From Acidobacteriota bacterium (GTDB lineage Bacteria > Acidobacteriota > Thermoanaerobaculia > Thermoanaerobaculales > Thermoanaerobaculaceae), in contig JACQZW010000019.1 in assembly GCA_016213675.1 (NCBI GenBank), positions 1 to 36,594 of the forward strand: a DNA stretch of 36,594 nt, written 5' to 3'. Made by a program: the position numbers and the translations under genes. The notes beneath the pieces are model-generated. The model was not told the DNA's origin and searched no databases. It was given only the letters and a program-made list of their open reading frames with translations. Below are positions 14,417-22,802 of the stretch, in pieces (position 1 is the stretch's first letter; each line of letters begins with the position of its first letter).

Positions 14417-14769
14417 CAGCTTGCCCCCACCATCATCTCCGCCCGGCCCGCCTCGATCTCCTGCATCTCGTTGCTGACGTGACGTTCGAGTGAATCGCAT
14501 ACCGTCCTGCAAATGGCAAAGACTGCCGGGTCCTCGATTCGATAGTAGATACTGACCCCCTCGCGACGGCACTCGACGAGGCCGGTCCGCTTGAGGACAC
14601 CCAGGTGCTTCGACACGTTGGCCTGACTCCCGCCCACCTCGGTGAGGATCTCGTTCACACACTTCTCGCCGTCCTGCAGCGTGTGCAGGATGCGAAGCCG
14701 CATGGGATCGGCCATCCCTTTGAGTCGGTCCGAGATGCGTTGCAGGAGCTGTTCCGATGCCGGTCGCAC
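14416..14769 (-). CDS. ArsR-family winged-helix regulator
   Basis: The 117-residue protein has the ArsR/SmtB fold: MADPMRLRILHTLQDGEKCVNEI (in segments), then the recognition helix SQANVSKHLGVLKRTGLVECRREG and the wing VSIYYRIEDPAV. It would be a dimeric repressor released by a metal or thiol signal. Cysteines occur in GEKC, VEC, AIC and TVC. The classical ArsR ELCVCDLC site is reduced to one Cys, so the inducer need not be arsenic; a thiol-based sensor is possible. The GTG 14769 start follows GGGGGAGG. A longer ATG frame (14862) would run through the promoter and operator and is not preferred. It leads the unit with the two UGA-containing genes. Confidence 0.88.
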   Translation of the reverse strand: MRPASEQLLQRISDRLKGMADPMRLRILHTLQDGEKCVNEILTEVGGSQANVSKHLGVLKRTGLVECRREGVSIYYRIEDPAVFAICRTVCDSLERHVSNEMQEIEAGRAEMMVGAS

Positions 14770-14786
14770 TGAGCCTCCCCCGAGCA

Positions 14787-14809
14787 AGTATAACCACTCG
14801 GTAATATAC
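14787..14809 (-). promoter_or_regulatory. arsR promoter and operator-like dyad
   Basis: On the minus strand TATACT (14792-14787) is a good -10 hexamer about 20 bp before the GTG start. The -35 region is weak. Overlapping it, GTATATTACC and GGTTATAC (14809-14788) form an imperfect dyad around GAGT. This A+T-rich patch in GC-rich DNA is what an autoregulating ArsR-type repressor would bind. Confidence 0.5.
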
Positions 14810-14889
14810 GACCAGTTTACCGGCGGGTCAAGGGGCGCAGGCTCGCGGTGCTTCGGGCTCATGTCGGGTTCTTTCCGCTCGCGACCGGC

Positions 14890-15189
14890 TCAGCCGGCCG
14901 TGAGCACGTCCTCGACGCCCCAGACCAGCATCTTCAGCCGCTCGCTGCACTCGGCGCAGTACGTCTTCAGGTCGGCGACGAGCGGGTCGAGGGCGTCGGC
15001 GGCGATCACCGTGAAGATGATCGCCGAGGTCTTCGGGAACGCCCGCGAGCCGAGCCGTGGCCCGGTCTCGCCGAATCCCGTGGCGTTGGGTAGCTCCGTG
15101 AAGCCGAGCACACCGGCGCGGTTGAGGAAGACCTCGAGCTCTTCCTTCTTCTCCCCGTCGACGATCAGCATGAGCAGCTTCATCTCCAT
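14890..15189 (-). CDS. PG0541-type transporter-associated small protein (PII-like)
   Basis: The 99-residue protein begins MEMKLLMLIVDGEKKEELE and has the beta-alpha-beta pattern of a PII-like fold. A Gly/Thr-rich loop (GFTELPNATGFGETGPRLG) is followed by a conserved TYCAECSERLKMLVW ending with two cysteines. Proteins of this kind are encoded with RND pumps and probably regulate or sense ligand for them, but the mechanism is unknown. Its ribosome-binding site GGAGTGA overlaps the stop of the DUF2892 gene 4 bp upstream, so it is translationally linked to the efflux operon. Confidence 0.7.
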   Translation of the reverse strand: MEMKLLMLIVDGEKKEELEVFLNRAGVLGFTELPNATGFGETGPRLGSRAFPKTSAIIFTVIAADALDPLVADLKTYCAECSERLKMLVWGVEDVLTAG

Positions 15190-15193
15190 CGCT

Positions 15194-15385
15194 TCACTCC
15201 TTGGCGCCGAGCGCCTTGAGAATGGAGATCATCGGGCACCACTTGGTGAACGCCGACTGCAGCAGGTTCAGGCCAACGAACGCCGTGAAGGCGTAGAACC
15301 ACGGCTGATTCAGGACGAAACCCAACCCCACCGAGACCAGCACGAACAGCCCCGCAATCGCACGCAGATACTCGTTGACGGTCAT
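15194..15385 (-). CDS. DUF2892-family small membrane protein
   Basis: The 63-residue protein has two hydrophobic helices (about residues 8-25 and 29-46) and the DUF2892 ending FTKWCPMISILKALG, here with one cysteine. It lies between the RND pump gene (33-bp gap) and the PG0541-type gene, on the same transcript. DUF2892 proteins are common companions of sulfur, metal and efflux genes with no defined activity. AGGAG precedes ATG 15385 by 6 nt. Confidence 0.82.
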   Translation of the reverse strand: MTVNEYLRAIAGLFVLVSVGLGFVLNQPWFYAFTAFVGLNLLQSAFTKWCPMISILKALGAKE

Positions 15386-15418
15386 GTCAGGCTCCTTTCA
15401 GTCACGCTCCCGGCGACC

Positions 15419-18400
15419 TCACGTCGTCGGGTTTCCATCGATCGTCACTGCCCGATCGACTCCCACGGTCTTGAGATACATGTAGTAGAGCAGCGGGATG
15501 ACGACCAGCGTCAGCGCCGTCGCCACGATCACGCCTGAGATCAGCGCGACGGCCAGGCCCTGGAAGATCGGGTCGAGGAGGATCACACCGCCACCCACGA
15601 CGAGCGCCGCCGCCGTCAGCGCGATGGGACGGAACCGCACCGCGCCGGCCTTGACCACCGCGTCCTCCAGCGGTTCGCCGGCCTCCAGCTCGAGGTTGAT
15701 GAAGTCGACGAGGAGGATCGAGTTGCGCACGATGATCCCGGCAAGCGCGATGAAGCCGATCATCGACGTGGCGGTGAAGAACACGCCGCCGAAGCCGTGC
15801 GCGGGGAGGATCCCGATCAGGGTGAGCGGGATCGGCGCCATGATGATGAGCGGGGTGACGAACGAGCGGAACCACCCGACGACCAGCAGGTAAATCAGGA
15901 CCAGCACCGCCGCGAACGCCACGCCCATGTCGCGGAACACCTCGTAGGTGATGTGCCACTCGCCGTCCCACTTGAGGGCGTACCGGGTCGAGTCCGTCGG
16001 CATGTGCGTCGACATCACGTCGAGCGGCTGACCGTCCGGGCCCTTGAGCGCGGCGATCTTGTCATTCATCGCGAGGATGCCGTAGACGGGAGCCTCGGCC
16101 ACTCCGGCCATCTCCGCGACGACGTAGGTGACCGGCTGGAGGTTCTTGTGGTAGATGAATTTCTCCCGGGTTCCGGATACCGGTCGGACGAGCTCGCCGA
16201 GCGGAACGAGGTCGCCCCGCGCCCCGTGCACGCCGACCGAAAGGAGGCCTTCGAGGCTCGACCGCTGCGTCCGGTCGAGGCGGAGGAGCAGCGGCACCGG
16301 GGTGCGGGCGCGCTCGTCGTGCAGCAGGCCGACCTCGGCGCCCTCGAGGGCGATGCGCAGCGTCCGCACGATCATCTCCGCCGTGATGCCGGCGCGCATC
16401 GCCTTGTCGCGATCGATCTCGATGTCGATCTTCCGTCCCGGGTCCTCGACGTACCAGTCGACATCGACGACCCCCGGTGTCGACTCGAAGATCTCCCGCA
16501 CCTGCCCGGCCAGCTCGATCCGCTGGGCCGGATCCGGACCGTAGATCTCGGCCACCATGGTCGACAGCACCGGCGGGCCCGGGGGCACCTCGGTGACCTT
16601 GATGTTGGCGCCGGTGCGCACGCCGATCGGCGCCAGCAGGTCGCGCACGTCCCGGGCAAAGGGATGGCTCGCGCGATCCCGTTCGTGCTTGGGCAGCAGG
16701 TTGACCTGGAGGTCGGCCACCAGCGGTCCCGAGCGGAGGAAGTAGTGGCGGACCAGGCCGTTGAAGTTGAACGGCCCCGAGGTCCCGACGTAGGCCTGGA
16801 CGTCGGACACCTCCGGGAGTTGGCGGACTGCGGCCGCGAGCTCGCGGGTGACCGCGCCCGTCCCTTCGAGCGTCGTGCCCTCCGGCATGTCGACGATCAC
16901 CTGGATCTCGCTCTTGTTGTCGTACGGCAGCATCTTGACCGTGACGACCTTGAAGAACACCAGGCTGACCGAGGCCACGAGTAGCAGGGCTATGCCGCCG
17001 AGCAGCGCCCATCGCCGCCAGGCCCGCTCGAGCAACGGCGCGAAGAGCCTCGCGTAGAACCGGTGCAGGCGGTCCTCCTTGGCGGTCTCGGCGTCAGGGG
17101 CGGACCCGGCCTTCCTGGCGTGCGCCTCGGCATACGAGCGGAAGAGCCGGAAGGTCAGCCACGGCGAGATCACGAACGCAACGATCAGCGAGAAGACCAT
17201 CGCAGCCGACGCGTTGATGGGGATCGGGCGCATGTACGGCCCCATCAGCCCGGAGACGAACGCCAGGGGCATGAGCGCCGCCACCACGGCGAAGGTGGCG
17301 AGGATCGTCGGGTTGCCGACCTCGTCGACGGCGAAGAACGTCGCCTGGCGCGGCTCGCCCCATCCCAGCTCGTAGTGCCGGTGGATGTTCTCCACGACGA
17401 CGATGGCGTCGTCGACCAGGATGCCGATGGCGAAGATCAGCGCGAACAGCGTGACCCGGTTCAGCGTGTACCCGAACAGGTACGAGGAGGCGAGCGTCAG
17501 GGCCAGTGTCGTCGGAACCGCCACCGCGACGACGATCGCCTCGCGCCGGCCGAGGGCGAACGCCATCAGCAGGACGACCGAGAACGTCGCGAGGCCCATG
17601 TGGAAGATCAGCTCCGACGACTTCTCGTTGGCGGTGAAGCCGTAGTCGCGGGTCTTGGTGACCTCGATGTTCGACGGGATCACCGGCCCGCGCAGGGCGG
17701 CCAGGCGCGCGTCGAGATCGCGAACGAGGTCGACGGCGTTGGTGCCGGGCTTCTTGGCGACCGCCACCGTGACGGCCGGGACGTCGAGCCCGGCGGGGAG
17801 TCCCTTGTGCTCGCCGGCGGCCCCGGACAGCATCCAGACGTACTGGACGGGCTCTTCGGGACCGTCGGTCACGGCCGCCACATCGCGGAGGTGGACCGGG
17901 CTGTTGTTGGACACCGCGACGACCGCGTTGCCGACCTCCTCCGCGCTGCGGAAGAACGAGCCCACCTCGACCTGCGTCTCGGTGTTGGCGGTCGAGAACG
18001 TCCCGGCCGGCAGCCTCCAGTTGAGGCCGGCGAGCGCCTGGGTGGCCTGGAGCAGCGACACGTGGTGACTGGCCAGCCGTTCGCGGTCGAAGGAGACCCG
18101 AACGACACGGCGCTGCCCTCCGAGGACCGTCACCTGGGCGACTCGCGGGTGGCGGACCAGCTCGGAACGCAGCTCGTCGGCCGTCTGGCGGAGCTGCATC
18201 GCCGAGGCATCGCGCGACCACAGCGTGTAGGCCGTCACCGGCACGTCGTCGATGCCGCGCGGCGCCACGACCGGCGGCAGCGCCCCGGGCGGCAACTGCG
18301 GCGCCAGCTCGGCGAGCTTGGCGTGGACCCGGACCACGGCCTGATCGGGGTCGGTGCCGACGAGGAAGCGGACGATGATCATCCCGCCCGAGGGCTGCGA

Positions 18401-18736
18401 CGTGGAGTAGACGTACTCGACGTTCGGGATCTCCGAGATCGCCTTCTCGACCGGCGTGATGACCCTGCGCTCGACCTCCAGGGCGCTGGCCCCGGGCTGT
18501 GCGACGAAGACGTCGATCATCGGGACCTTGATCTGCGGCTCCTCCTCCCTCGGCGTGACGAGCACGGCGAAGCCGCCGAGGAGCAGCGAGAACACCACCA
18601 GCAACGGCGTGAGCTTCGAGGTGAGGAAGGCGCGAGCGATGCGTCCCGACGCGCCGAGAGGCCGGCGGGTCATCTTCAGGCGCAGCGCCTCGCGCCGCGT
18701 CTCCTCGTGGTTGGGTCGGGGGGGCCGGTCGTTCAC
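15419..18736 (-). CDS. RND efflux pump permease (AcrB/HAE-like)
   Basis: The 1105-residue inner-membrane protein has the repeated RND architecture. Helix 1 (about residues 38-58) is followed by a large periplasmic domain, a block of helices (about 375-535), a second periplasmic domain and a final helix block (about 930-1090). The proton-relay motif GILVDDAIVVVENI in helix 4, with paired aspartates, is intact. As a trimer it would drive export by proton antiport through the TolC-like channel. The start is GTG 18736, overlapping the adaptor stop (GTGA), with GGAGG upstream. The N-terminus is about 35 residues longer than AcrB. The ArsR neighbour hints at toxic metal, thiol or organic substrates. 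Confidence 0.93.
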   Translation of the reverse strand: MNDRPPRPNHEETRREALRLKMTRRPLGASGRIARAFLTSKLTPLLVVFSLLLGGFAVLVTPREEEPQIKVPMIDVFVAQPGASALEVERRVITPVEKAISEIPNVEYVYSTSQPSGGMIIVRFLVGTDPDQAVVRVHAKLAELAPQLPPGALPPVVAPRGIDDVPVTAYTLWSRDASAMQLRQTADELRSELVRHPRVAQVTVLGGQRRVVRVSFDRERLASHHVSLLQATQALAGLNWRLPAGTFSTANTETQVEVGSFFRSAEEVGNAVVAVSNNSPVHLRDVAAVTDGPEEPVQYVWMLSGAAGEHKGLPAGLDVPAVTVAVAKKPGTNAVDLVRDLDARLAALRGPVIPSNIEVTKTRDYGFTANEKSSELIFHMGLATFSVVLLMAFALGRREAIVVAVAVPTTLALTLASSYLFGYTLNRVTLFALIFAIGILVDDAIVVVENIHRHYELGWGEPRQATFFAVDEVGNPTILATFAVVAALMPLAFVSGLMGPYMRPIPINASAAMVFSLIVAFVISPWLTFRLFRSYAEAHARKAGSAPDAETAKEDRLHRFYARLFAPLLERAWRRWALLGGIALLLVASVSLVFFKVVTVKMLPYDNKSEIQVIVDMPEGTTLEGTGAVTRELAAAVRQLPEVSDVQAYVGTSGPFNFNGLVRHYFLRSGPLVADLQVNLLPKHERDRASHPFARDVRDLLAPIGVRTGANIKVTEVPPGPPVLSTMVAEIYGPDPAQRIELAGQVREIFESTPGVVDVDWYVEDPGRKIDIEIDRDKAMRAGITAEMIVRTLRIALEGAEVGLLHDERARTPVPLLLRLDRTQRSSLEGLLSVGVHGARGDLVPLGELVRPVSGTREKFIYHKNLQPVTYVVAEMAGVAEAPVYGILAMNDKIAALKGPDGQPLDVMSTHMPTDSTRYALKWDGEWHITYEVFRDMGVAFAAVLVLIYLLVVGWFRSFVTPLIIMAPIPLTLIGILPAHGFGGVFFTATSMIGFIALAGIIVRNSILLVDFINLELEAGEPLEDAVVKAGAVRFRPIALTAAALVVGGGVILLDPIFQGLAVALISGVIVATALTLVVIPLLYYMYLKTVGVDRAVTIDGNPTT

Positions 18737-19884
18737 GGTCGCGCCTCCACGGGGGACCCGTCGGACGGCAGGACCGAGATGCCGACCAGCACGTCCTCAC
18801 CGCCGGCGAGACCCGAGAGGATCTCGACCCGGCCATCCGCGAGCGTCTCTCCCGTCGTGACGGCCCGGGATCGGGACTTGCCGGCCGCGTCGCGGATCGC
18901 CACCATCGCGAGGCCCCCCTGCTGGACGACGGCCTCCCGCGGCACTGCGACGACCGATCGCGATCCGGTCACGACCCAGGCGCGGCCCGCCAGGCCGGTC
19001 GGGACCTCGACGCCGCGCAACTCGACCTTCGCCACGTAGCTGTGGCTCGCGGGGTCCGCACCGGGGCTCATCTCCACGACGGCCCCGGTGAGCTCGCCGG
19101 CGCTCGCCAGGGAGTCGATTCGAACGCCCAGGACGACGCCGGGCTTGAGCCCGGAGGCCGCCACCACGTTCTCGGGAACCGTCAGCGCCAGCCGGCGCCC
19201 GGTCACGGACTCGATCATCAGCAGGGGCCGGCCGGGTGCCGCCAGGTCGCCGACCTCCACGAGCTTGGCCGCCACCCGCCCCGCGAACGGCGCCACGACC
19301 CGCGACTCCCGGGCCACCGACGATGCTGCCTCGACCGCGCCGGACGCTTGCTGGACCGCGCCGGATGCCTGCTCGTACTGCATCCTGGCCATGTCGAGCT
19401 CGAGCTCCGAGGCCGCGCCCTTCTCTTGCAGCGCCTTGAAGCGCTCGAGGTTTCTCTCCGCTAGCGCGAGGGCGGCACGCGCCTGGGCGAGCGCCCCGCG
19501 GGCCTGTGCCTCCTGGCCCTGCGAGGTCTGGGGATCGATCTCGACGAGTATCTGGCCCGCCTGCACCTCATCGCCGGGCTTGACCCGGACCGCCGTCACC
19601 ATCGCCATGACCCGCGAGGAGACGGCGGCCATCCGCTGGGCCTCGACGGTGCCGTTCAGCTCGACGCGCTGCGGCCTCGATGTCGCCTCCGCCAGCGCGA
19701 CCCGGGCCGCGACCGGCGGGAGCGCCGCCGTCGACGACTCGTGCGCGCCGCCGCCACACCCCGCGGCCGCCAAAACCGCCGCTCCGATCGTTGCCACCCA
19801 CGTCCTGCGCATTCCTGCCTCCGAGACCCGGAAGTTCTTCATCGCCGTCCCCTCTGACTCGAGCCCGATTCCGTTTCTTTTCAT
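18733..19884 (-). CDS. RND efflux adaptor lipoprotein
   Basis: This 383-residue membrane-fusion protein has a signal peptide ending in the lipobox AAAGC, so it is lipid-anchored in the periplasm. Domain order is beta-barrel strand, lipoyl half (MVTAVRVKPGDEVQAGQILV in segments), a long Ala/Glu/Gln-rich coiled-coil hairpin (about 125-190), second lipoyl half (APFAGRVAAKLVEVGDLAAPG) and barrel/membrane-proximal domains. It would link the RND permease to the TolC-like channel. ATG 19884 overlaps the channel gene's stop (ATGA) and has GGAGAG upstream. ATG 19842, with AGAGGGG 6 nt before it, is a strong alternative giving 369 residues. Confidence 0.9.
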   Translation of the reverse strand: MKRNGIGLESEGTAMKNFRVSEAGMRRTWVATIGAAVLAAAGCGGGAHESSTAALPPVAARVALAEATSRPQRVELNGTVEAQRMAAVSSRVMAMVTAVRVKPGDEVQAGQILVEIDPQTSQGQEAQARGALAQARAALALAERNLERFKALQEKGAASELELDMARMQYEQASGAVQQASGAVEAASSVARESRVVAPFAGRVAAKLVEVGDLAAPGRPLLMIESVTGRRLALTVPENVVAASGLKPGVVLGVRIDSLASAGELTGAVVEMSPGADPASHSYVAKVELRGVEVPTGLAGRAWVVTGSRSVVAVPREAVVQQGGLAMVAIRDAAGKSRSRAVTTGETLADGRVEILSGLAGGEDVLVGISVLPSDGSPVEARP

Positions 19885-21215
19885 GGCAGCACACTCTCCG
19901 GCGCCCGTCCCGACCTGAGGGCCAGCCGCACCAGGGCTGCGCTCGCCTCGGCACGGGCGACCAGCTCGCGCGTCTCGGTCTCCCGCCGGGCGTTGGCGGC
20001 GTCCAGGACATCGATCGTCTTCACGACACCGGTCCGGAACCGCTCGTTGGTGATCCGTTCCGCTTCGGCAGCGGCCGCGACCGCCTGCACCGCCGTCGCA
20101 TGCCTCGCGCGCGCCGCGGAGGCCTCCTCGAAGGCGCTGCGGGTCTCGAGCGCGATCCCCTCCTCGAAGCGCTTCACGTCCTCCGCGCCGGCCTTGGCCT
20201 CCCAGCGCGCGGCCGCGGCCGAGGCGCGGGTCGCCCCGCCGGCGAAGAGGTTGATGGAGGCGAAGGCGAACACGGACGTCGAATCCCCGTGAGTACCGAA
20301 GAGCTGTTCGTCGACCCAGTCCGCCCGGGCGGCGACGCCCACCTTCGGCAGGTACCCCGCCTTCATGACCCGCTCCTCGAGCTCCCCGGCACGGAGCATC
20401 TGCCTCGCCGCCGAGAGGTCCTTGCGCGCCGCCGCAGTCCGCAGCCAACCGTCCAGGGTGTCGTCGAGGGCACCCGGGGCCGGCAACGGACCGAGCTCGA
20501 ACGTTGTGCCAAGGTCCAGGCCCAGGCGGAACGCCAGGTTGGCCGCCGCGATGTGGGACTTGCCGCGGGCGTCGGCCCGCAGGTCGTCCACCCTGGCGAG
20601 CTCGACCTCGGCGCGCAGCAACTCCGACCGCACCAACATGCCCTGCTCGGCGTACGCCCTGGCCAGCTCGACGTGGGCCTTGACGGTGTCACGGGCGTGC
20701 TCGAGCAGGCTCACGTACTCGCCGGCCTGCGCCAGCATGATGAAGGCTTCTGCCGCCTGTGCGGCGGCCTGGTGTCCGCTCCAGGTCTCCGCGTCGGTTG
20801 CCGAGCCGGCGGCCAACTCGGCCTGCTCGATCCGCCCAGACAGCTCACCGCCCGTGAACAGCGGCATCGACGCCTCGAGCCTCGTCATCGCCGTTTCCAG
20901 CGGGTCCGGCCGGTTCGGGTCGGACGTGACGAAATCCGCGAAGGAGAAACGCTCCTGGTTCATCTTGAGGGCGAAGGCCTCGGCGGGCGAGTCCGTTCGC
21001 ACCCACGACTCCGTCAGCGTGACGCTCGGGAGGCGAAACGAGCGGGCCTGATCGACCCGCGACACGGCCGCCTCCTTGCGGGCCGTGGCTGCCGTCACCT
21101 CACGGGCGCGGAGGCGAGCCTGCGCCATGGCATCCCGGAGGGTCAGCGGCTCGGCCGCCAATGACGCGGCCGAGAACGTCGAAATGGCGAGTACGAAGCG
21201 TGCTGTGCTTTGCAT
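19881..21215 (-). CDS. TolC-family outer-membrane efflux channel
   Basis: The 444-residue protein has a cleavable signal peptide (ending SLAAEP) and the duplicated TolC plan of two long helical hairpins. Examples are TLRDAMAQARLRAREV near residue 25 and the second-repeat helix near 230-260. Each is followed by strand regions (LEASMPLFTGGEL; FAFASINLFAGGA). It would form the trimeric exit duct of the adjacent RND pump. ATG 21215 is chosen because GGAGG lies 5 nt upstream; ATG 21218 sits too close to it. It is the first gene of the five-gene efflux operon and is driven by the promoter at 21236-21264, with a leader of only about 14 nt. Confidence 0.92.
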   Translation of the reverse strand: MQSTARFVLAISTFSAASLAAEPLTLRDAMAQARLRAREVTAATARKEAAVSRVDQARSFRLPSVTLTESWVRTDSPAEAFALKMNQERFSFADFVTSDPNRPDPLETAMTRLEASMPLFTGGELSGRIEQAELAAGSATDAETWSGHQAAAQAAEAFIMLAQAGEYVSLLEHARDTVKAHVELARAYAEQGMLVRSELLRAEVELARVDDLRADARGKSHIAAANLAFRLGLDLGTTFELGPLPAPGALDDTLDGWLRTAAARKDLSAARQMLRAGELEERVMKAGYLPKVGVAARADWVDEQLFGTHGDSTSVFAFASINLFAGGATRASAAAARWEAKAGAEDVKRFEEGIALETRSAFEEASAARARHATAVQAVAAAAEAERITNERFRTGVVKTIDVLDAANARRETETRELVARAEASAALVRLALRSGRAPESVLP

Positions 21216-21226
21216 CATTCCTCCAT

Positions 21227-21246
21227 CGCTATATAGTTATATATCG
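21227..21246. promoter_or_regulatory. Operator-like palindrome over the efflux-operon -10
   Basis: CGCTATATAGTTATATATCG is a 20-bp dyad in which 8 of 10 symmetric positions pair. It is strikingly A+T-rich and overlaps the -10 element of the tolC promoter. Repression by a dimeric winged-helix protein such as the nearby ArsR regulator is the natural guess; the regulator is not proven. Confidence 0.55.
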
Positions 21247-21264
21247 AACGCAGGATGCTGTCAA
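21236..21264 (-). promoter_or_regulatory. Sigma70 promoter of the RND efflux operon
   Basis: On the minus strand a perfect TTGACA (21264-21259) and TATAAC (21241-21236) are 17 bp apart. Predicted start is near 21229. The strength of the match suits a promoter normally held off by a repressor at the overlapping dyad. Confidence 0.8.
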
Positions 21265-21301
21265 GCCCCGAGATCCCGTCGCAGCGCGGACGTCCCGGCG
21301 T

Positions 21302-21336
21302 GAAACGAAAACGCGCCCGGGCAACCCCGGGCGCGT
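21302..21336 (-). terminator. Rho-independent terminator of the ribosomal cluster
   Basis: Bases 21336-21326 pair perfectly with 21321-21311 (11 bp; four-base loop, 21322-21325). On the minus strand the stem is followed by TTTCGTTTCA (21310-21301). It begins 28 bp after the rplQ stop codon and separates the ribosomal operon from the efflux promoter. Confidence 0.85.
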
Positions 21337-21364
21337 CGGAAAGGAATTATTGAGACGTGCGGTT

Positions 21365-21829
21365 CTAGGCGCTCGCCGGAGTCGACACCTCGGCCTTGGC
21401 GGCCGCAGGAGCCTTGCGCTTCTTCTCCTTCTTGCTCTCGACTGCATCTTTGCCCTTCGTCTCGGGCAGCTTGTAGTCGACGAACTCCAGGATGGCGATC
21501 TCGCTGCCATCGCCGCGTCGCGGCCCAAGCTTGACGATCCTAGTGTACCCGCCAGGGCGCTGGAGGAAACGTGGCGCGATCTCCGTGAACAGGCGCTTGA
21601 TGAGGTCGCGATCGGTCAACCAGCGCCCGACCAGCCGCCGGGCATGGACCGACTCCGTGTCCCTGGCCATCGTCACGATCTTCTCGGCGATCGGCCGCAG
21701 CTCCTTGGCCTTCGGCAGCGTCGTCACGATCCGTTCGTAGATGATCAGCGAGCGCAACTGATTCCGAAACAGGGCGCGCCGGTGCTCAGACACCCGTCCC
21801 AGCTTGCGTCCGGATTTCATATGTCGCAT
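21365..21829 (-). CDS. rplQ: 50S ribosomal protein L17
   Basis: L17 binds 23S rRNA near the peptide exit tunnel. The 154-residue protein starts MRHMKSGRKLGR and keeps the RNQLRSLIIYERIVTTLPKAKELRPIAEKIV core (split by variable residues) and the GGYTRIVKLGPRRGD loop. It carries a Lys/Ala/Glu-rich C-terminal extension of about 30 residues beyond the usual 116-130. It is the last gene of the alpha-operon section, 15 bp after rpoA, and is followed by a terminator. Confidence 0.97.
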   Translation of the reverse strand: MRHMKSGRKLGRVSEHRRALFRNQLRSLIIYERIVTTLPKAKELRPIAEKIVTMARDTESVHARRLVGRWLTDRDLIKRLFTEIAPRFLQRPGGYTRIVKLGPRRGDGSEIAILEFVDYKLPETKGKDAVESKKEKKRKAPAAAKAEVSTPASA

Positions 21830-21844
21830 GACTTCTCTCCCTTG

Positions 21845-22792
21845 CTATCGCGGCAGGTCGAACCGCATCCCGAGCGAGAGCCCCATCGCCTCGATCTTCT
21901 CCTTGACCTCGGCAAGAGCCTTCTTGCCGAAGCCGGAGACACCGAGGAGTTCGTCTTCGCCGCGCGACACGAGGTCGCGGACGGTCTCGATCTCGGCATT
22001 GCGCAGCATGTTCGTGATGCGGCCGCCGAGATCCAGGTCCTCGATCGAATTGTCGAGGAGCCCGTCGCTCTTCGCGGGAAGCCCAGCGGCTTCGCCGGCC
22101 TCGAGCGTGGTGAAGATCGGCAGGTGGTCGGCCAGCAGTTGCGCGGCCTCGGAGACGGCTGCCGCCGGCGTGATCGCGCCGTTCGTCCAGACCTCGAGGA
22201 CCAGCTTCTCGTAGTCGGTCGCCTGGCCGACACGGGCCGGCTCGATCCGGAAGTTGGCCTTGCGGACCGGCGAGAACGCCGCATCGAGGTAGATGTAGCC
22301 GACCCCGAGGTCCTTGGCCGCGTGCTCATCGGCCGCCACGTAGCCCCGCCCACGCTGGATGACCAACTCGGCGTCGATGGCGCCTTCCTCGGAGAGGGTC
22401 GCGAGGTACACCGCGGGATCGACGATCTCCAGCTCGGACCCACCCTCGATGGCCGCGGCCGTGAGCATCCCGGGCTTGCCGGTCTTGATCACGGCGGTCA
22501 GCCCTTCGACGCCCGAGAGGCGCAGAGGCACGCGCTTCATGTTGAGGATGAGGTCGGTGACGTCTTCCATCACCCCCGGGATCGAGTCGTACTCGTGGTC
22601 GACGCCAGCCAGGCGAACGGCCGTGATGGCGCTTCCCTCGATCGACGAGAGGAGAATCCGCCGCAGTGCATTCCCGACCGTGACGCCCCAGCCCCGCTCG
22701 AACGGCTGCGCCGTGAACACTCCGAAGTTGGCGCCGCTGCGATCGGGGTCGAGCACCACCGCGGGGGGCCGGTGAAGTTCCAGTCCTCTCAT
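21845..22792 (-). CDS. rpoA: RNA polymerase alpha subunit
   Basis: The 315-residue protein has the assembly domain (residues 1-230), with GWGVTVGNALRRILLSS at the dimer interface. After a short linker comes the C-terminal domain (about 250-312), with the DLGGRITNMLRNAEIETV helix and LGVSGFGKKALAEVKEKI, which contacts UP elements and activators. The start is ATG 22792, preceded by GAGGAGG. Length is normal. It sits in the conserved place between rpsD and rplQ. Confidence 0.98.
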   Translation of the reverse strand: MRGLELHRPPAVVLDPDRSGANFGVFTAQPFERGWGVTVGNALRRILLSSIEGSAITAVRLAGVDHEYDSIPGVMEDVTDLILNMKRVPLRLSGVEGLTAVIKTGKPGMLTAAAIEGGSELEIVDPAVYLATLSEEGAIDAELVIQRGRGYVAADEHAAKDLGVGYIYLDAAFSPVRKANFRIEPARVGQATDYEKLVLEVWTNGAITPAAAVSEAAQLLADHLPIFTTLEAGEAAGLPAKSDGLLDNSIEDLDLGGRITNMLRNAEIETVRDLVSRGEDELLGVSGFGKKALAEVKEKIEAMGLSLGMRFDLPR

Positions 22793-22802
22793 CGAGACCT
22801 CC

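Noticed and set aside
14416..14862. Longer arsR start at ATG 14862
   Set aside because: It would place the promoter and operator inside the gene and adds a non-homologous N-terminus; GTG 14769 has a strong GGGGGAGG site.
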